Assembly: GCA_963845675.1 (NCBI GenBank)
Contig: CAWJSX010000002.1
Coordinates: 62,001-126,000, forward strand
Direction of reading: 5' to 3'
DNA length: 64,000 nucleotides
Source: CAWJMD01 sp963845675
Lineage (GTDB): Bacteria > Actinomycetota > Actinomycetes > Actinomycetales > CAWJMD01
The notes under the pieces were generated by a model. That model was given only the letters and a program-made list of their open reading frames with translations. It was not told the DNA's origin and did no database searches. This document shows positions 42,974 through 50,809 of the stretch, piece by piece (positions within the stretch are counted from its first letter, which is position 1; each line of letters opens with the position of its first letter). The translations under genes were made by a program, and so were the position numbers.

Positions 42974-44690
42974 GGTCACCGCCCAGGAACGCGTGCACCT
43001 GCGAGACCACCACCGATCCCTCACCGACGGCGGAGGCCACCCGCTTCACCGACCCGCACCGCACGTCGCCGACCGCGAACACCCCCGGAAGCGTCGACTC
43101 GTAGGGCTGCGGCCTGCGGTCCTGGGTCCAGAGGTCCGAGTCCGCCGCGTCGTGGCCGGCGAGCACGAACCCGTACTGGTCCCTGCCGATCGCGTCGGGC
43201 AGCCAGTGCGTGCGCGGCTGGGCGCCGATCATCACGAAGAGGGCGTCGGCCCGGACCCCCTCCTCCGCCGAGGTGGCGCGGTCCCGGATCGTCACCTTCT
43301 CGAGGCGACCGTCACCGTCGGCGCCGACCACCTCGGCCTCCGTACGGACCACGATGGACGTCGCGGCGACCGCGTCCACCAGGTAGCGCGACATGCTCTC
43401 GCCCAGGTCCGCGCCCCGCACGACGAGCGTCACCTGCTCGCAGTACCGGTCGAGGTGCAGCACGGCCTGCCCGGCGGAGTTCCCGCCGCCGACGACGACC
43501 GCGTGCAGGCCCCGCAGAGCGTGCGCCTGCGAGACGTTGGCGCCGTAGAAGACGCCCGCGCCCATGAACGCCTCGACGTCCGGGACGCCGAGTCGTCGGT
43601 ACGAGACACCGGTCGCGAGAACGACTGCGCGGGCGGTGACCTCGCCGACGTCGGAGATCGCGGCGACGACCCCGTCCGCCGTGTGCGTGATGTCGGTGAC
43701 ATCGCGCACCAGCACGAGGTGGGCCCCGAACACCCAGGCCTGCTGGTACGCCCGCTGGGCCAGCTGGTCGCCGCTGATGCCCCGCGAGAACCCGAGGTAG
43801 TTGCGGATCAGCGAGCTGGACCCGGCCTGTCCGCCGATCGACTCGCGCTCGACCACCAGGGTGCGCAGTCCCTCAGAAGCGGCGTACACGGCGGCCGCCA
43901 GCCCGGCCGGACCGGCGCCCACGACCAGCAGGTCGAAGTCCCGCTCGTCCGGGCCGAGCGAGGTCCTGATGCCCCAGGCCTCGACGACCTCGGCGTCGGT
44001 CGGGTCGAGCAGCACCGCACCCCCGGTGGCCGGCATCCACACCACGACCTCGGCACCGGACGTGTCCCCGACCGTCGACTCGATCGTTCGCGTGACCTGG
44101 TCGGCCAGCTCCGACCCTCGCGGCCTGAAGGCGTACGGGATGCCGTTGCGGCTCAGCAGGCTGACGATCGCGTGGGCGCGGGCCGAGTGCTGGTCGGCGA
44201 CCACGACGCTCTCGCGCAGGTTCGACACCTCGCTGCGGGACCACTCCTGCACGAACTCCGCGACGACGCGGTGGAACAGCTCGTCCCGCACCTGCCAGGG
44301 CTTGAGCACGTAGTAGTTGATGTCGCCCACGGCCATGGCCTGGAGGATCGTGGCGGCGATGGCCCGGTCCGCCCAGGCGCCCCACTCGATCAGCAGCGCG
44401 CGGCGGGCGTCGGGGTGCAGGGAGCGGGTCCGCGCCAGGACCTGGCGGCGCGAGTCGTCCGGGAGGGCGTGGTCGACCAGCACCACCGCCACGCGCTGTC
44501 CCTGCTCGTGGGCCAGGTCGAGGGTCCGCAGGGCGTCCTCGGCGCTGATCTCACCGCGCACGCGGTACCCGCTCCCGAAGCCGCGCTGGAGCTCGCCCTC
44601 GATCCGGTCCAGCGTCTCCGGCCGGACGTCGACGGCCAGGAGCAGCGGTCGCTGCTGCTCCTGCGACCGGGGAGGCGGGCTGACTCCCAT
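42966..44690 (-). CDS. Fused response-regulator / thioredoxin-reductase-like flavoprotein
   Basis: 574 residues. The first 125 form a receiver-like domain with Asp in VVLVDHALPDDS near residue 71 and Lys in NYYVLKPW near residue 128. A linker region of about 100 residues follows. A TrxR-type FAD/NAD(P) module then begins at DLLVVGAGPAGLAAAVYAASEG near residue 250, with SIGGQAGSSSLIRNYLGF, the second nucleotide loop VVVGGGNSAGQAV, and GVFAVGDVR. The redox-active CxxC of true thioredoxin reductases is absent, so it is not a standard TrxR. TAGCCT lies 7 nt before the ATG. It is in an operon with the cyclase. Confidence 0.85.
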   Translation of the reverse strand: MGVSPPPRSQEQQRPLLLAVDVRPETLDRIEGELQRGFGSGYRVRGEISAEDALRTLDLAHEQGQRVAVVLVDHALPDDSRRQVLARTRSLHPDARRALLIEWGAWADRAIAATILQAMAVGDINYYVLKPWQVRDELFHRVVAEFVQEWSRSEVSNLRESVVVADQHSARAHAIVSLLSRNGIPYAFRPRGSELADQVTRTIESTVGDTSGAEVVVWMPATGGAVLLDPTDAEVVEAWGIRTSLGPDERDFDLLVVGAGPAGLAAAVYAASEGLRTLVVERESIGGQAGSSSLIRNYLGFSRGISGDQLAQRAYQQAWVFGAHLVLVRDVTDITHTADGVVAAISDVGEVTARAVVLATGVSYRRLGVPDVEAFMGAGVFYGANVSQAHALRGLHAVVVGGGNSAGQAVLHLDRYCEQVTLVVRGADLGESMSRYLVDAVAATSIVVRTEAEVVGADGDGRLEKVTIRDRATSAEEGVRADALFVMIGAQPRTHWLPDAIGRDQYGFVLAGHDAADSDLWTQDRRPQPYESTLPGVFAVGDVRCGSVKRVASAVGEGSVVVSQVHAFLGGDHG

Positions 44691-44697
44691 GCCATCG

Positions 44698-44703
44698 AGG
44701 CTA
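44698..44703 (-). promoter_or_regulatory. -10 element TAGCCT of a leaderless transcript
   Basis: On the minus strand TAGCCT ends 7 nt before the ATG at 44690; no ribosome binding site is present. Confidence 0.45.
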
Positions 44704-44788
44704 GGGACCGGCGGCCCCGGTGACGAGAGGTTTTCCGGACCGATCGTTGAGCGGCCCGGGTCCGCCTGGCAGCGAGCTGGGGCCGGGT

Positions 44789-44794
44789 TACGCT
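44789..44794 (+). promoter_or_regulatory. -10 element TACGCT of a leaderless transcript
   Basis: TACGCT ends 6 nt before the ATG at 44801. With the element at 44698 this makes a divergent pair of leaderless promoters in a 110-bp gap. Confidence 0.45.
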
Positions 44795-44800
44795 CCGGCC

Positions 44801-45283
44801 ATGGGAACGAAGCAGTACGACCGGACGGTCACCGTCGGGGTCTGGGCGCTCACCAACGGCCACCGGCTGCTCCACCGGCTCAGCGGCGGGCGTCTGGGTC
44901 GTCGCCTCGGGGGCGCCGAGACGGTCTGGCTCCACCTGCGCGGACGCAAGAGCGGCAACCCCCAACGTGTCCCGCTGGTCACGTCACGCGTGGTCCGCGA
45001 CGGGCAGGAGCGCCTGCTGGTCGCCGGGTCCCGCGGTGGCAGCGAGAAGAACCCCGTGTGGGCGCTCAACCTGAGGGCGCACGCCGAGCGCGGCGAGACC
45101 ATCGGGCTGGAGGTCGCGGGTGAGGCCGCGACCGCCGAGGTGCGTGAGCTGCACGACGCCGAGCGGGATGCCGGCTACGCCGAGATGGTCAGCACCTACA
45201 AGGGTTTCGACGGGTACCAGCGCAACACCGGCCGCGTCATCCCCGTCTTCGAGCTCACCCTCCGGACGCCTCGGACGGCCTGA
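44801..45283 (+). CDS. Deazaflavin (F420)-dependent nitroreductase family protein
   Basis: 160 residues of the split-barrel DDN family (nitroreductase/quinone reductase type). LHLRGRKSGNPQRVPLV and GGSEKNPVWALNLRAH are the F420-binding signatures, and the C-terminal YAEMVSTYKGFDGYQRNTGRVIPVF is typical. It should use reduced F420 to reduce quinones or related compounds. It ends 1 bp from the convergent purC stop. An upstream in-frame ATG at 44720 is rejected in favour of 44801, which has a -10 hexamer 6 nt before it. Confidence 0.88.
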   Translation: MGTKQYDRTVTVGVWALTNGHRLLHRLSGGRLGRRLGGAETVWLHLRGRKSGNPQRVPLVTSRVVRDGQERLLVAGSRGGSEKNPVWALNLRAHAERGETIGLEVAGEAATAEVRELHDAERDAGYAEMVSTYKGFDGYQRNTGRVIPVFELTLRTPRTA

Positions 45284-45284
45284 G

Positions 45285-46194
45285 TCAGGCGCCGAACGCG
45301 CTGCCCGTCAGGCGGCGGTAGGCCTCCAGGTACCGCTCGCGGGTGCGCTCGACCACCTCGTCGGGAAGCGGCGGCGGGGGCTGGTCCCCCGCGCGGTCCC
45401 AGCCGGACGCCGGGCTCGTCAGCCAGTCGCGCACGAACTGCTTGTCGAAGCTCGGCTGCTGGACGTCCGGGCTCCCAGCTCTCGGCAGGCCAGAAGCGCG
45501 ACGAGTCCGGGGTCAGCACCTCGTCGCCCAACGTGAGGGTCCCGGACACCGGGTCGGTCCCGAACTCGAGCTTCGTGTCCGCGAGGAGGATGCCTGCCTG
45601 CCGGGCGATGCGCTCGGCCACGGAGTAGACGTTCATCGTCCAGCCGCGCAGGGCGGCAGCCCGTTCGGGGCCGACCGTCGCGACGACGGTCTCGTAGTCG
45701 ACGTTCTCGTCGTGCTCCCCGAGGGCGGCCTTGGTTGCCGGGGTGAAGACAGGGGTCTCGAGCCGCGACCCGTCGACGAGTCCCGGCGGAAGCTCCACCC
45801 CGCACACGGCGCCGGTCTCGCGGTAGTCGGCCAGACCCGACCCCGCGAGGTAGCCCCGGGCGACGCACTCGACGGGGTCCATCTCGAGGCGGCGGCAGAC
45901 CATGGCCCGGCCGGCGACCTGGTGGGGCACCTCGGTCGAGACCACGTGGTGCCGCAGCCCTTCACCGGCGGGGCCGGTGACCTCGTGCTCGAGCCGCTCG
46001 AACCACCAGAGGCTGAGAGCGGTGAGCACGGCCCCCTTGTCGGGGACCGGCGTCGACAGCACGTGGTCGTAGGCGCTGATCCGGTCGCTCGCCACCACGA
46101 GGACCAGCTGGGGGTCGTGCGCCGACGCGTACAGGTCGCGGACCTTGCCGGAGTAGGTGTGCACCCATCCGGGCAGCGTCAGGGGCGCGTTCAC
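45285..46194 (-). CDS. purC: SAICAR synthase, one frameshift as sequenced
   Basis: Joins CAIR and aspartate in purine synthesis. The frame from GTG 46194 gives YSGKVRDLYAS, SDRISAYDHVL, CRRLEMDPVECVARGYLAGSG, TKLEFGTDPVSG and SSRFWPAESWEPG. The correct end, QPSFDKQFVRDWLT...LTGSAFGA, is in the next frame and stops at 45285. The 910-nt span is one base over a multiple of three; removing one base near 45474 yields a normal 302-residue enzyme. Since purC is needed for purine synthesis and all motifs are intact, a sequencing indel is the likely cause. CAGACT precedes the start by 7 nt. Confidence 0.88.
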
Positions 46195-46236
46195 GCGCGA
46201 GAGTCTGGCAGAGGGAGGTCGAACCCCGCGGCGCGG

Positions 46237-46503
46237 TCAGCCGCCGACGTGGACGAGGTCGGTGGCCTCGTGGGTGGAGTGCTCCAGAAGGGCCCGCGCC
46301 TCCTCCTGGCGGTAGCGACGGTGGCCGCCCAGCGTCCGGACCGCCGTGATCTTGCCGGCGCTCGCCCACCGCGCCACCGTCTTCGGGCTGACCCGGAAGA
46401 GGTCCGCCACCTCGCCGGGGGTCATCAGGGGCTCGGTGGTGATGGTCTGGTTGCTCACGATGGCATCCCGTCCGTGATGGGTGAATGGGTCGATGTCCGT
46501 CAC
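46237..46503 (-). CDS. Second BldC-like helix-turn-helix protein
   Basis: 88 residues from GTG 46503, which has GGAGG upstream; GTG 46458 would give 73. The DNA-binding core LMTPGEVADLFRVSPKTVARWASAGKITAVRTLGGHRRYRQEEARALLE closely matches the BldC at 20850, but the basic contacts differ slightly (SPKTVARWASAG instead of DPKTVTRWAKAG). It lies 42 bp upstream of purC on the same strand, so the two may be co-transcribed. It may recognise similar direct repeats. Confidence 0.82.
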   Translation of the reverse strand: MTDIDPFTHHGRDAIVSNQTITTEPLMTPGEVADLFRVSPKTVARWASAGKITAVRTLGGHRRYRQEEARALLEHSTHEATDLVHVGG

Positions 46504-46570
46504 ACCCTCCCTCCGGACCCTGGCAAGAACCTGGGAACGGCCGGCCAGGAGCCTGAGAGGTTTGGGCGGT

Positions 46571-46576
46571 TAGTGT
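46571..46576 (+). promoter_or_regulatory. -10 element TAGTGT of a leaderless transcript
   Basis: TAGTGT ends 7 nt before the GTG at 46584; no ribosome binding site is present. Confidence 0.4.
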
Positions 46577-46583
46577 CGGTGGC

Positions 46584-48194
46584 GTGAGTCCTGACGCGAA
46601 GCGCTCCCCCCGTTCCTCCGAAGCCTCCGAGGGGTCTCCGGACTCCGACCCGTCGCCCCGCCCCGAGGCGACCGACGACCTGGTCACCACGCGGCACACG
46701 CTGCGGGTCGGTCGGCGCACCCTGCGGTACACCGCCACGAGCGGACGGATCGTGCTGCGGCAGGAGGTCACCACGGACGGCGAGTTCGAGGGGCACAAGC
46801 CGAAGGCCGAGGTGTTCCTGACGGCGTACACGCTCGACGGGGACGGACGGCCCGGCGCCGGGGCGTCGGGGACGAGGTCGGGGTCGGGGGGCTCGAAGAG
46901 CACGACGAGCGCGGCGGCGGCGAAGCGGGCGACGGCGACCGCGGAGTCGCCGACGGGAGCCGGGGACCCCACGCGTCCGGTCACCTTCTGCTTCAACGGC
47001 GGACCCGGCTCGTCGTCGGTCTGGCTGCACCTCGGGCTGCTCGGACCCCGGCGCGTCGTGATGGGGGACGCCGGCGAGCTGCTGCCGCCTCCGTACGACC
47101 TGGTCGACAACCCCGAGTCCCTGCTCGCGCACACCGACCTGGTCTTCATCGACCCCGTCTCGACCGGCTTCTCGCGCGCGGTGGAGGGCGGAAAGGCCGG
47201 CGACTTCCACGGGTACACAGGCGATCTCGAGTCGGTCGGCGAGGTGATCAGGCTCTGGACGACGCGCAACGGCCGCTGGATGAGCCCCAAGTTCCTGGCC
47301 GGGGAGTCGTACGGCACCCTCCGCGCCGCAGCGCTCGCCGAGCACCTGCAGACCCGGTACGGCATGTACCTCAACGGCCTGATGCTCATCTCGATGGTGC
47401 TCGACATGTCGACGATCCGGTTCACCGAGGGCAACGACGCTCCCTACGCCCTGTTCCTTCCCACGTACGCGGCCATCGCGCACCACCACGGGCTGCACGG
47501 CGACCGCGAGCTGAGCGACGTCCTCGCAGAGGCGGAGGAGTACGCCGCGCGCGACTACCCGTGGGCGCTGTCGCGTGGGCACCGTCTGACGGAGTCGGAG
47601 CGCGCCGAGGCCGTCGCCACGGTGGCGCGGCTGACGGGTCTCTCCCCCGAGTACGTGGACCGCGTAGACCTGCGCATCGAGCACATCCGGTTCTTCACCG
47701 AGCTGCTGCGCGACAAGGGCCGCATCGTGGGTCGCCTCGACGGGCGCTTCGCGGGATGGAACCCGGACGGAGGGTCCGAGCACTTCGAGCAGGACCCCTC
47801 GTACTGGGCGATCCACGGCCCGTACGCCGCCGCCCTCAACCACTACGTGCGCACCGAGCTGGAGTACGCGTCCGACCTGCCCTACGAGATCCTCACCGAC
47901 AAGGTGCGGCCCTGGTCGTACAAGGAGTTCGAGGACCGCGCGGTCTCGGTCACCGGCAAGCTGTCCACGGCGATGCGCGCCAACCCGCACCTGCGGGTCC
48001 ACGTCGCGTGCGGGTTCCACGACGGCGCCACCCCGTACTCGGCGACGGAGCACACGCTGGCCCACCTGAAGGTCCCCGCCGAGCTGCGCGCCAACATCGA
48101 GGTGGCCTACTACGAGGCCGGGCACATGATGTACGTCAACGAGGCTGCGCGGCGCCAGCAGTCGAAGGACCTCGCGGGGTTCATCAGCGGCTGA
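46584..48194 (+). CDS. S10 family serine carboxypeptidase-like protein
   Basis: 536 residues. The alpha/beta-hydrolase catalytic triad is visible: Ser in LAGESYGTLRA near residue 245, Asp in CGFHDGATPYSATE near residue 480, and His in YEAGHMMYVNE near residue 515. The oxyanion motif FCFNGGPGSSSVWLHLG is intact. No clear signal peptide, so it may be cytoplasmic. A Ser/Gly/Ala/Thr-rich insert at about residues 95-130 separates the first strand from FNGGPG. The GTG start is preceded by TAGTGT at 7 nt. Palindromic repeat copy 3 follows 20 bp after the stop. Confidence 0.88.
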   Translation: MSPDAKRSPRSSEASEGSPDSDPSPRPEATDDLVTTRHTLRVGRRTLRYTATSGRIVLRQEVTTDGEFEGHKPKAEVFLTAYTLDGDGRPGAGASGTRSGSGGSKSTTSAAAAKRATATAESPTGAGDPTRPVTFCFNGGPGSSSVWLHLGLLGPRRVVMGDAGELLPPPYDLVDNPESLLAHTDLVFIDPVSTGFSRAVEGGKAGDFHGYTGDLESVGEVIRLWTTRNGRWMSPKFLAGESYGTLRAAALAEHLQTRYGMYLNGLMLISMVLDMSTIRFTEGNDAPYALFLPTYAAIAHHHGLHGDRELSDVLAEAEEYAARDYPWALSRGHRLTESERAEAVATVARLTGLSPEYVDRVDLRIEHIRFFTELLRDKGRIVGRLDGRFAGWNPDGGSEHFEQDPSYWAIHGPYAAALNHYVRTELEYASDLPYEILTDKVRPWSYKEFEDRAVSVTGKLSTAMRANPHLRVHVACGFHDGATPYSATEHTLAHLKVPAELRANIEVAYYEAGHMMYVNEAARRQQSKDLAGFISG

Positions 48195-48214
48195 GTCCGC
48201 CTTCCCTTGTTCGC

Positions 48215-48271
48215 CGACTGGTCGCATCTGGCGCGACACGCCGCGCGTGTCGCGCCAGATGCGACCAGTCG
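48215..48271. repeat. Palindromic repeat, copy 3
   Basis: 57 bp with perfect arms (48216-48237 and 48249-48270 plus one outer C-G pair) around ACGCCGCGCGT. Inner arm bases (GCATC/GATGC) differ from copies 1 and 2 but stay paired. It lies between two tandem plus-strand genes. Confidence 0.92.
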
Positions 48272-48339
48272 ATGGAGGTTGTCCACAGGGGAGGCCGGAA
48301 GCGCCGCGGGGGTGAGGCGGCCTGGTCCACCCTCGTCCG

Positions 48340-49377
48340 GTGCGGGACGAGCTCGAGGTGCTGGTGGACGGCTCCCACCCGCTCGCGGCGTGGCTGCGTG
48401 CCGGGGTGACACGGCACGAGGTGCGCGGCGTGCTGGCCCGCCCGGGCCACCACGGCCGCCACGTCTGGGCGGGCACCGACCCGACGACGTCGCGGCAGCG
48501 TGCGCTCGAGGACGCCTCGGTGGTGCCGCCCGACGGGGCGCTGGGCGGCTGGGGCGCGGCACACCTGCTCGGCGTGGACTGGATCGACGGGACGACCGCC
48601 ACCGGTGAGCCGCTCGACGGTCTGGTCTGCATGCCGTTCGAGCGCCGGGTGCGGCGGGACGGGCTGAGGGCGTTCCGCAGCCGGCTCGACGACGGCGACG
48701 TCGTCGTGGTGCCGGACGCCGGTGGCGCGCGTGTCACCTCTCCGGTGCGGACGGCGTTCGACCTCGCCCGGACGGCGCGCACTCTGGGGCAGGCGGTCAC
48801 GCACCTCGACGTCCTGGCACGTCACGGAGTGGACGTCGAGGAGGTGCGTGCCTACGCCGATGCGCGACGGCGGTGGCGCGGCGTGCGCCTCGTCCGGGCT
48901 GCGACCGCCCTGGCACGTGGGCGGGTCCGCTCGGTCCCGGAGACCGCCTGGCGCCTGGTGTGGGCGCTGGGCGCCGGCATCACCGCGCCGTTGGTGAACG
49001 CGACCCTGATCGGACCCGGCGGCGTGATCGTCGCCGAGGTGGACCTGCTGGACGTGGACACGGGCCTTGTCGGCGAGTACGACGGTTCACCCCACGCCGA
49101 CGCGGGCGCCCGCGCCACGGACCACGCGCGCCAGGAGCGCCTCGAACGGCTCGGCCTGACCGTGGTGCGCTGCACGGCCGCCGACCTGGCACACCAGGAC
49201 CGGATGGCGTCCCGGGTCCGGGCGGCCCGCGTGCGCGCGGCGGAGCGCTCCTCGGGGGACCGCCCGTGGCAGGCCGGCGAGCTGCCGCTGCCGGACCTGC
49301 CCTTGCGCCCACACGTCCCCGCGACCTTGACTGGTCACACCTGGCGCGAAACGCCGAGCGTGTCGCGCCATTCATGA
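48340..49377 (+). CDS. Vsr/DUF559-like endonuclease-domain protein
   Basis: 345 residues. The N-terminal 170 resemble the AbiEi/helix-turn-helix-linked region seen in many actinobacterial proteins of this type. The C-terminal domain has GGVIVAEVDLLDVDTGLVGEYDGSPH near residue 225, where Glu/Asp residues fit a PD-(D/E)xK or Vsr/DUF559 nuclease core, then RQERLERLGLTVVRCTAADL. Catalysis is not proven. GTG at 48340 has CACCCT 6 nt upstream. The last 15 or so codons are provided by palindromic repeat copy 4, and copy 3 lies 68 bp before the start. Confidence 0.65.
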   Translation: MRDELEVLVDGSHPLAAWLRAGVTRHEVRGVLARPGHHGRHVWAGTDPTTSRQRALEDASVVPPDGALGGWGAAHLLGVDWIDGTTATGEPLDGLVCMPFERRVRRDGLRAFRSRLDDGDVVVVPDAGGARVTSPVRTAFDLARTARTLGQAVTHLDVLARHGVDVEEVRAYADARRRWRGVRLVRAATALARGRVRSVPETAWRLVWALGAGITAPLVNATLIGPGGVIVAEVDLLDVDTGLVGEYDGSPHADAGARATDHARQERLERLGLTVVRCTAADLAHQDRMASRVRAARVRAAERSSGDRPWQAGELPLPDLPLRPHVPATLTGHTWRETPSVSRHS

Positions 49378-49385
49378 CCAGTCGA
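49327..49385. repeat. Palindromic repeat, copy 4 (degenerate)
   Basis: Aligns over 59 bp: left arm 49327-49350, spacer ACGCCGAGCGT, right arm 49362-49385. Several arm positions no longer pair (CCATTC replaces CCAGGT). It overlaps the 3' end of the Vsr-like gene, encoding its last residues and stop. Confidence 0.8.
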
Positions 49386-49401
49386 GGAGAGGGGACGGCC
49401 C

Positions 49402-49671
49402 GTGTGCCGCAACATCACCGCTCTGCGGGGGCTCGAGCCGCAGGCGACGGACGAGGAGATCCGCGCGGCGGCGCTGCAGTACGTCCGGAAGGTCGGTGGT
49501 CTGTCCTCGGTGTCGCCGCGTGTGCAGGCGGCGGTCGACCGGGCCGTCGACGCCGTCGCGGCGGCCACGGTCGAGCTGCTGGACGAGCTGCCCGAGCGAC
49601 GCCAGCCCCCGCCGACGGTCCCGCCCCTCCGACGCCCCGAGGTGCGGGCCCGCATCGCAGCGCGAGGCTGA
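49402..49671 (+). CDS. DUF2277 family protein
   Basis: 89 residues beginning MCRNITALRGLEP with EEIRAAALQYVRKVGG, the DUF2277 signature. Small, soluble and of unknown function. The GTG start lies 16 bp after repeat copy 4; GAGGAGAGGGGA precedes it. It is convergent with a secreted SGNH hydrolase. Confidence 0.9.
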   Translation: MCRNITALRGLEPQATDEEIRAAALQYVRKVGGLSSVSPRVQAAVDRAVDAVAAATVELLDELPERRQPPPTVPPLRRPEVRARIAARG

Positions 49672-49680
49672 TCCGGACCC

Positions 49681-50721
49681 TCAGTCGCCGCGGGCGGCGA
49701 GCTGGACGGCCTCGTGGCGCCGGTCCGCCTCGGCCACGCTCTGCGGGTCGTCCACGTCGACGCCGGCTCTCTTCGCGGCCGCCAGCGCCTCCGGGCTGTG
49801 CAGGTCGGGGGCGGTCACGGTCTTCGGCGTGATCGCCCGGTCGGCTGCGGCGTACCGGCGCTGCTGGTCGGCCAGCGACTCGGCCCGCAGCCCCTCGGTC
49901 TGCACCGACGCCTTCGCCGCTGCGGGGATGGCCGGCCCCACCACTCCCGCGTAGCCCTGGTGGCCCGCGACGTTCGGGTGGTACGACTCCGAGATCGGGT
50001 TGGACAGGCCGTTGATCCACTCCGGGTCGTCGCAGACGGCGTGGCCGATGAACGCCGACGTCGGGTTGCGGAACGTGAACCCTGCGCTCGTCGCACGTGC
50101 CTTCGTCATGGCGTTCAGGCGGTCGGCCATCTGGTTGAGGCGGGCCTCCTCGGCGGGACTGAACCACGTGCCGGCGTTGCAGTCCTCACCCATGAAGATG
50201 CGCGGGTAGCCCACCACCACGATCTTGGCCTGTGTCGCGCGGGAGCGGATCGAGCCGTACACCGTGCTGAGCCGGCCCGGAAGCACGCGGTCGACGACGT
50301 ACTCCGCGTCGTCGATGGCGCCGTTGCAGTCACTCATCCACGCGGGCTGCGCGCACTCGGTCAGCACGTCGGCGAACCCGGCGTCGTTGCCCCCGACGGA
50401 GATGGTCACGTACCCGGTGCCGGACCCGAGGGCCGACAGCTGGGCGCCCGTCACGTCGGCCACCGTCGCGCCCGAGCACGCCCGGAAGGTGAGGCTCAGC
50501 CCCTTGCTGGCCGCGAGCAGGGACGGGTAGGCCTTCGTGGAGCGCTGGCACGACGTCCCGTCGTCGATGTAGCTGCGCGTTCCCGTCCCGGACGAGTAAG
50601 AGTCACCCAGGGCGACGTAGCTCGTCGCGGCTGCCTGCGCGGGAGCGAGCGTCCCCGCCGCCAGCACGCAGGCGGCAGCCGCGGAACCGCACAGTGTCAA
50701 GCCTTTTCGCGCGAAAGCCAT
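49681..50721 (-). CDS. Secreted SGNH/GDSL hydrolase
   Basis: 346 residues. The signal peptide is at 1-31 (LTLCGSAAAACVLAAGTLAPAQAAA). SGNH blocks: nucleophile Ser in VALGDSYSSG near residue 41, GGNDAGF with Asn, and the His block SESYHPNVAGHQ. Cysteines at SCQRS, RACSG, TECAQ, SDCN, EDCN and VCDD suggest disulfides, as in Streptomyces-type secreted lipases/esterases. The last 90 residues form an Ala/Arg-rich extension with no catalytic motif. It is a tandem neighbour of a second SGNH hydrolase. Confidence 0.9.
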   Translation of the reverse strand: MAFARKGLTLCGSAAAACVLAAGTLAPAQAAATSYVALGDSYSSGTGTRSYIDDGTSCQRSTKAYPSLLAASKGLSLTFRACSGATVADVTGAQLSALGSGTGYVTISVGGNDAGFADVLTECAQPAWMSDCNGAIDDAEYVVDRVLPGRLSTVYGSIRSRATQAKIVVVGYPRIFMGEDCNAGTWFSPAEEARLNQMADRLNAMTKARATSAGFTFRNPTSAFIGHAVCDDPEWINGLSNPISESYHPNVAGHQGYAGVVGPAIPAAAKASVQTEGLRAESLADQQRRYAAADRAITPKTVTAPDLHSPEALAAAKRAGVDVDDPQSVAEADRRHEAVQLAARGD

Positions 50722-50809
50722 CGTGATCCCCCCGGGCCGTGGTCGTGACGATCGCGACAGTAGTCCGATTTGCGCGATTCGTCACTACCCCCTTCCGGGG
50801 GCCCGCGGG

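Noticed and set aside
42966..44690. Calling the flavoprotein a true thioredoxin reductase
   Set aside because: The nucleotide loops fit, but the CxxC active site is missing.
46500..48800. 766-codon minus-strand open frame opposite the S10 peptidase
   Set aside because: Shadow frame caused by GC-rich third positions; no domain and no start signal.
26885..49385. Palindromic repeats as a CRISPR array
   Set aside because: Copies are hundreds to thousands of bases apart, fully palindromic and without regular spacers; no cas genes are present.
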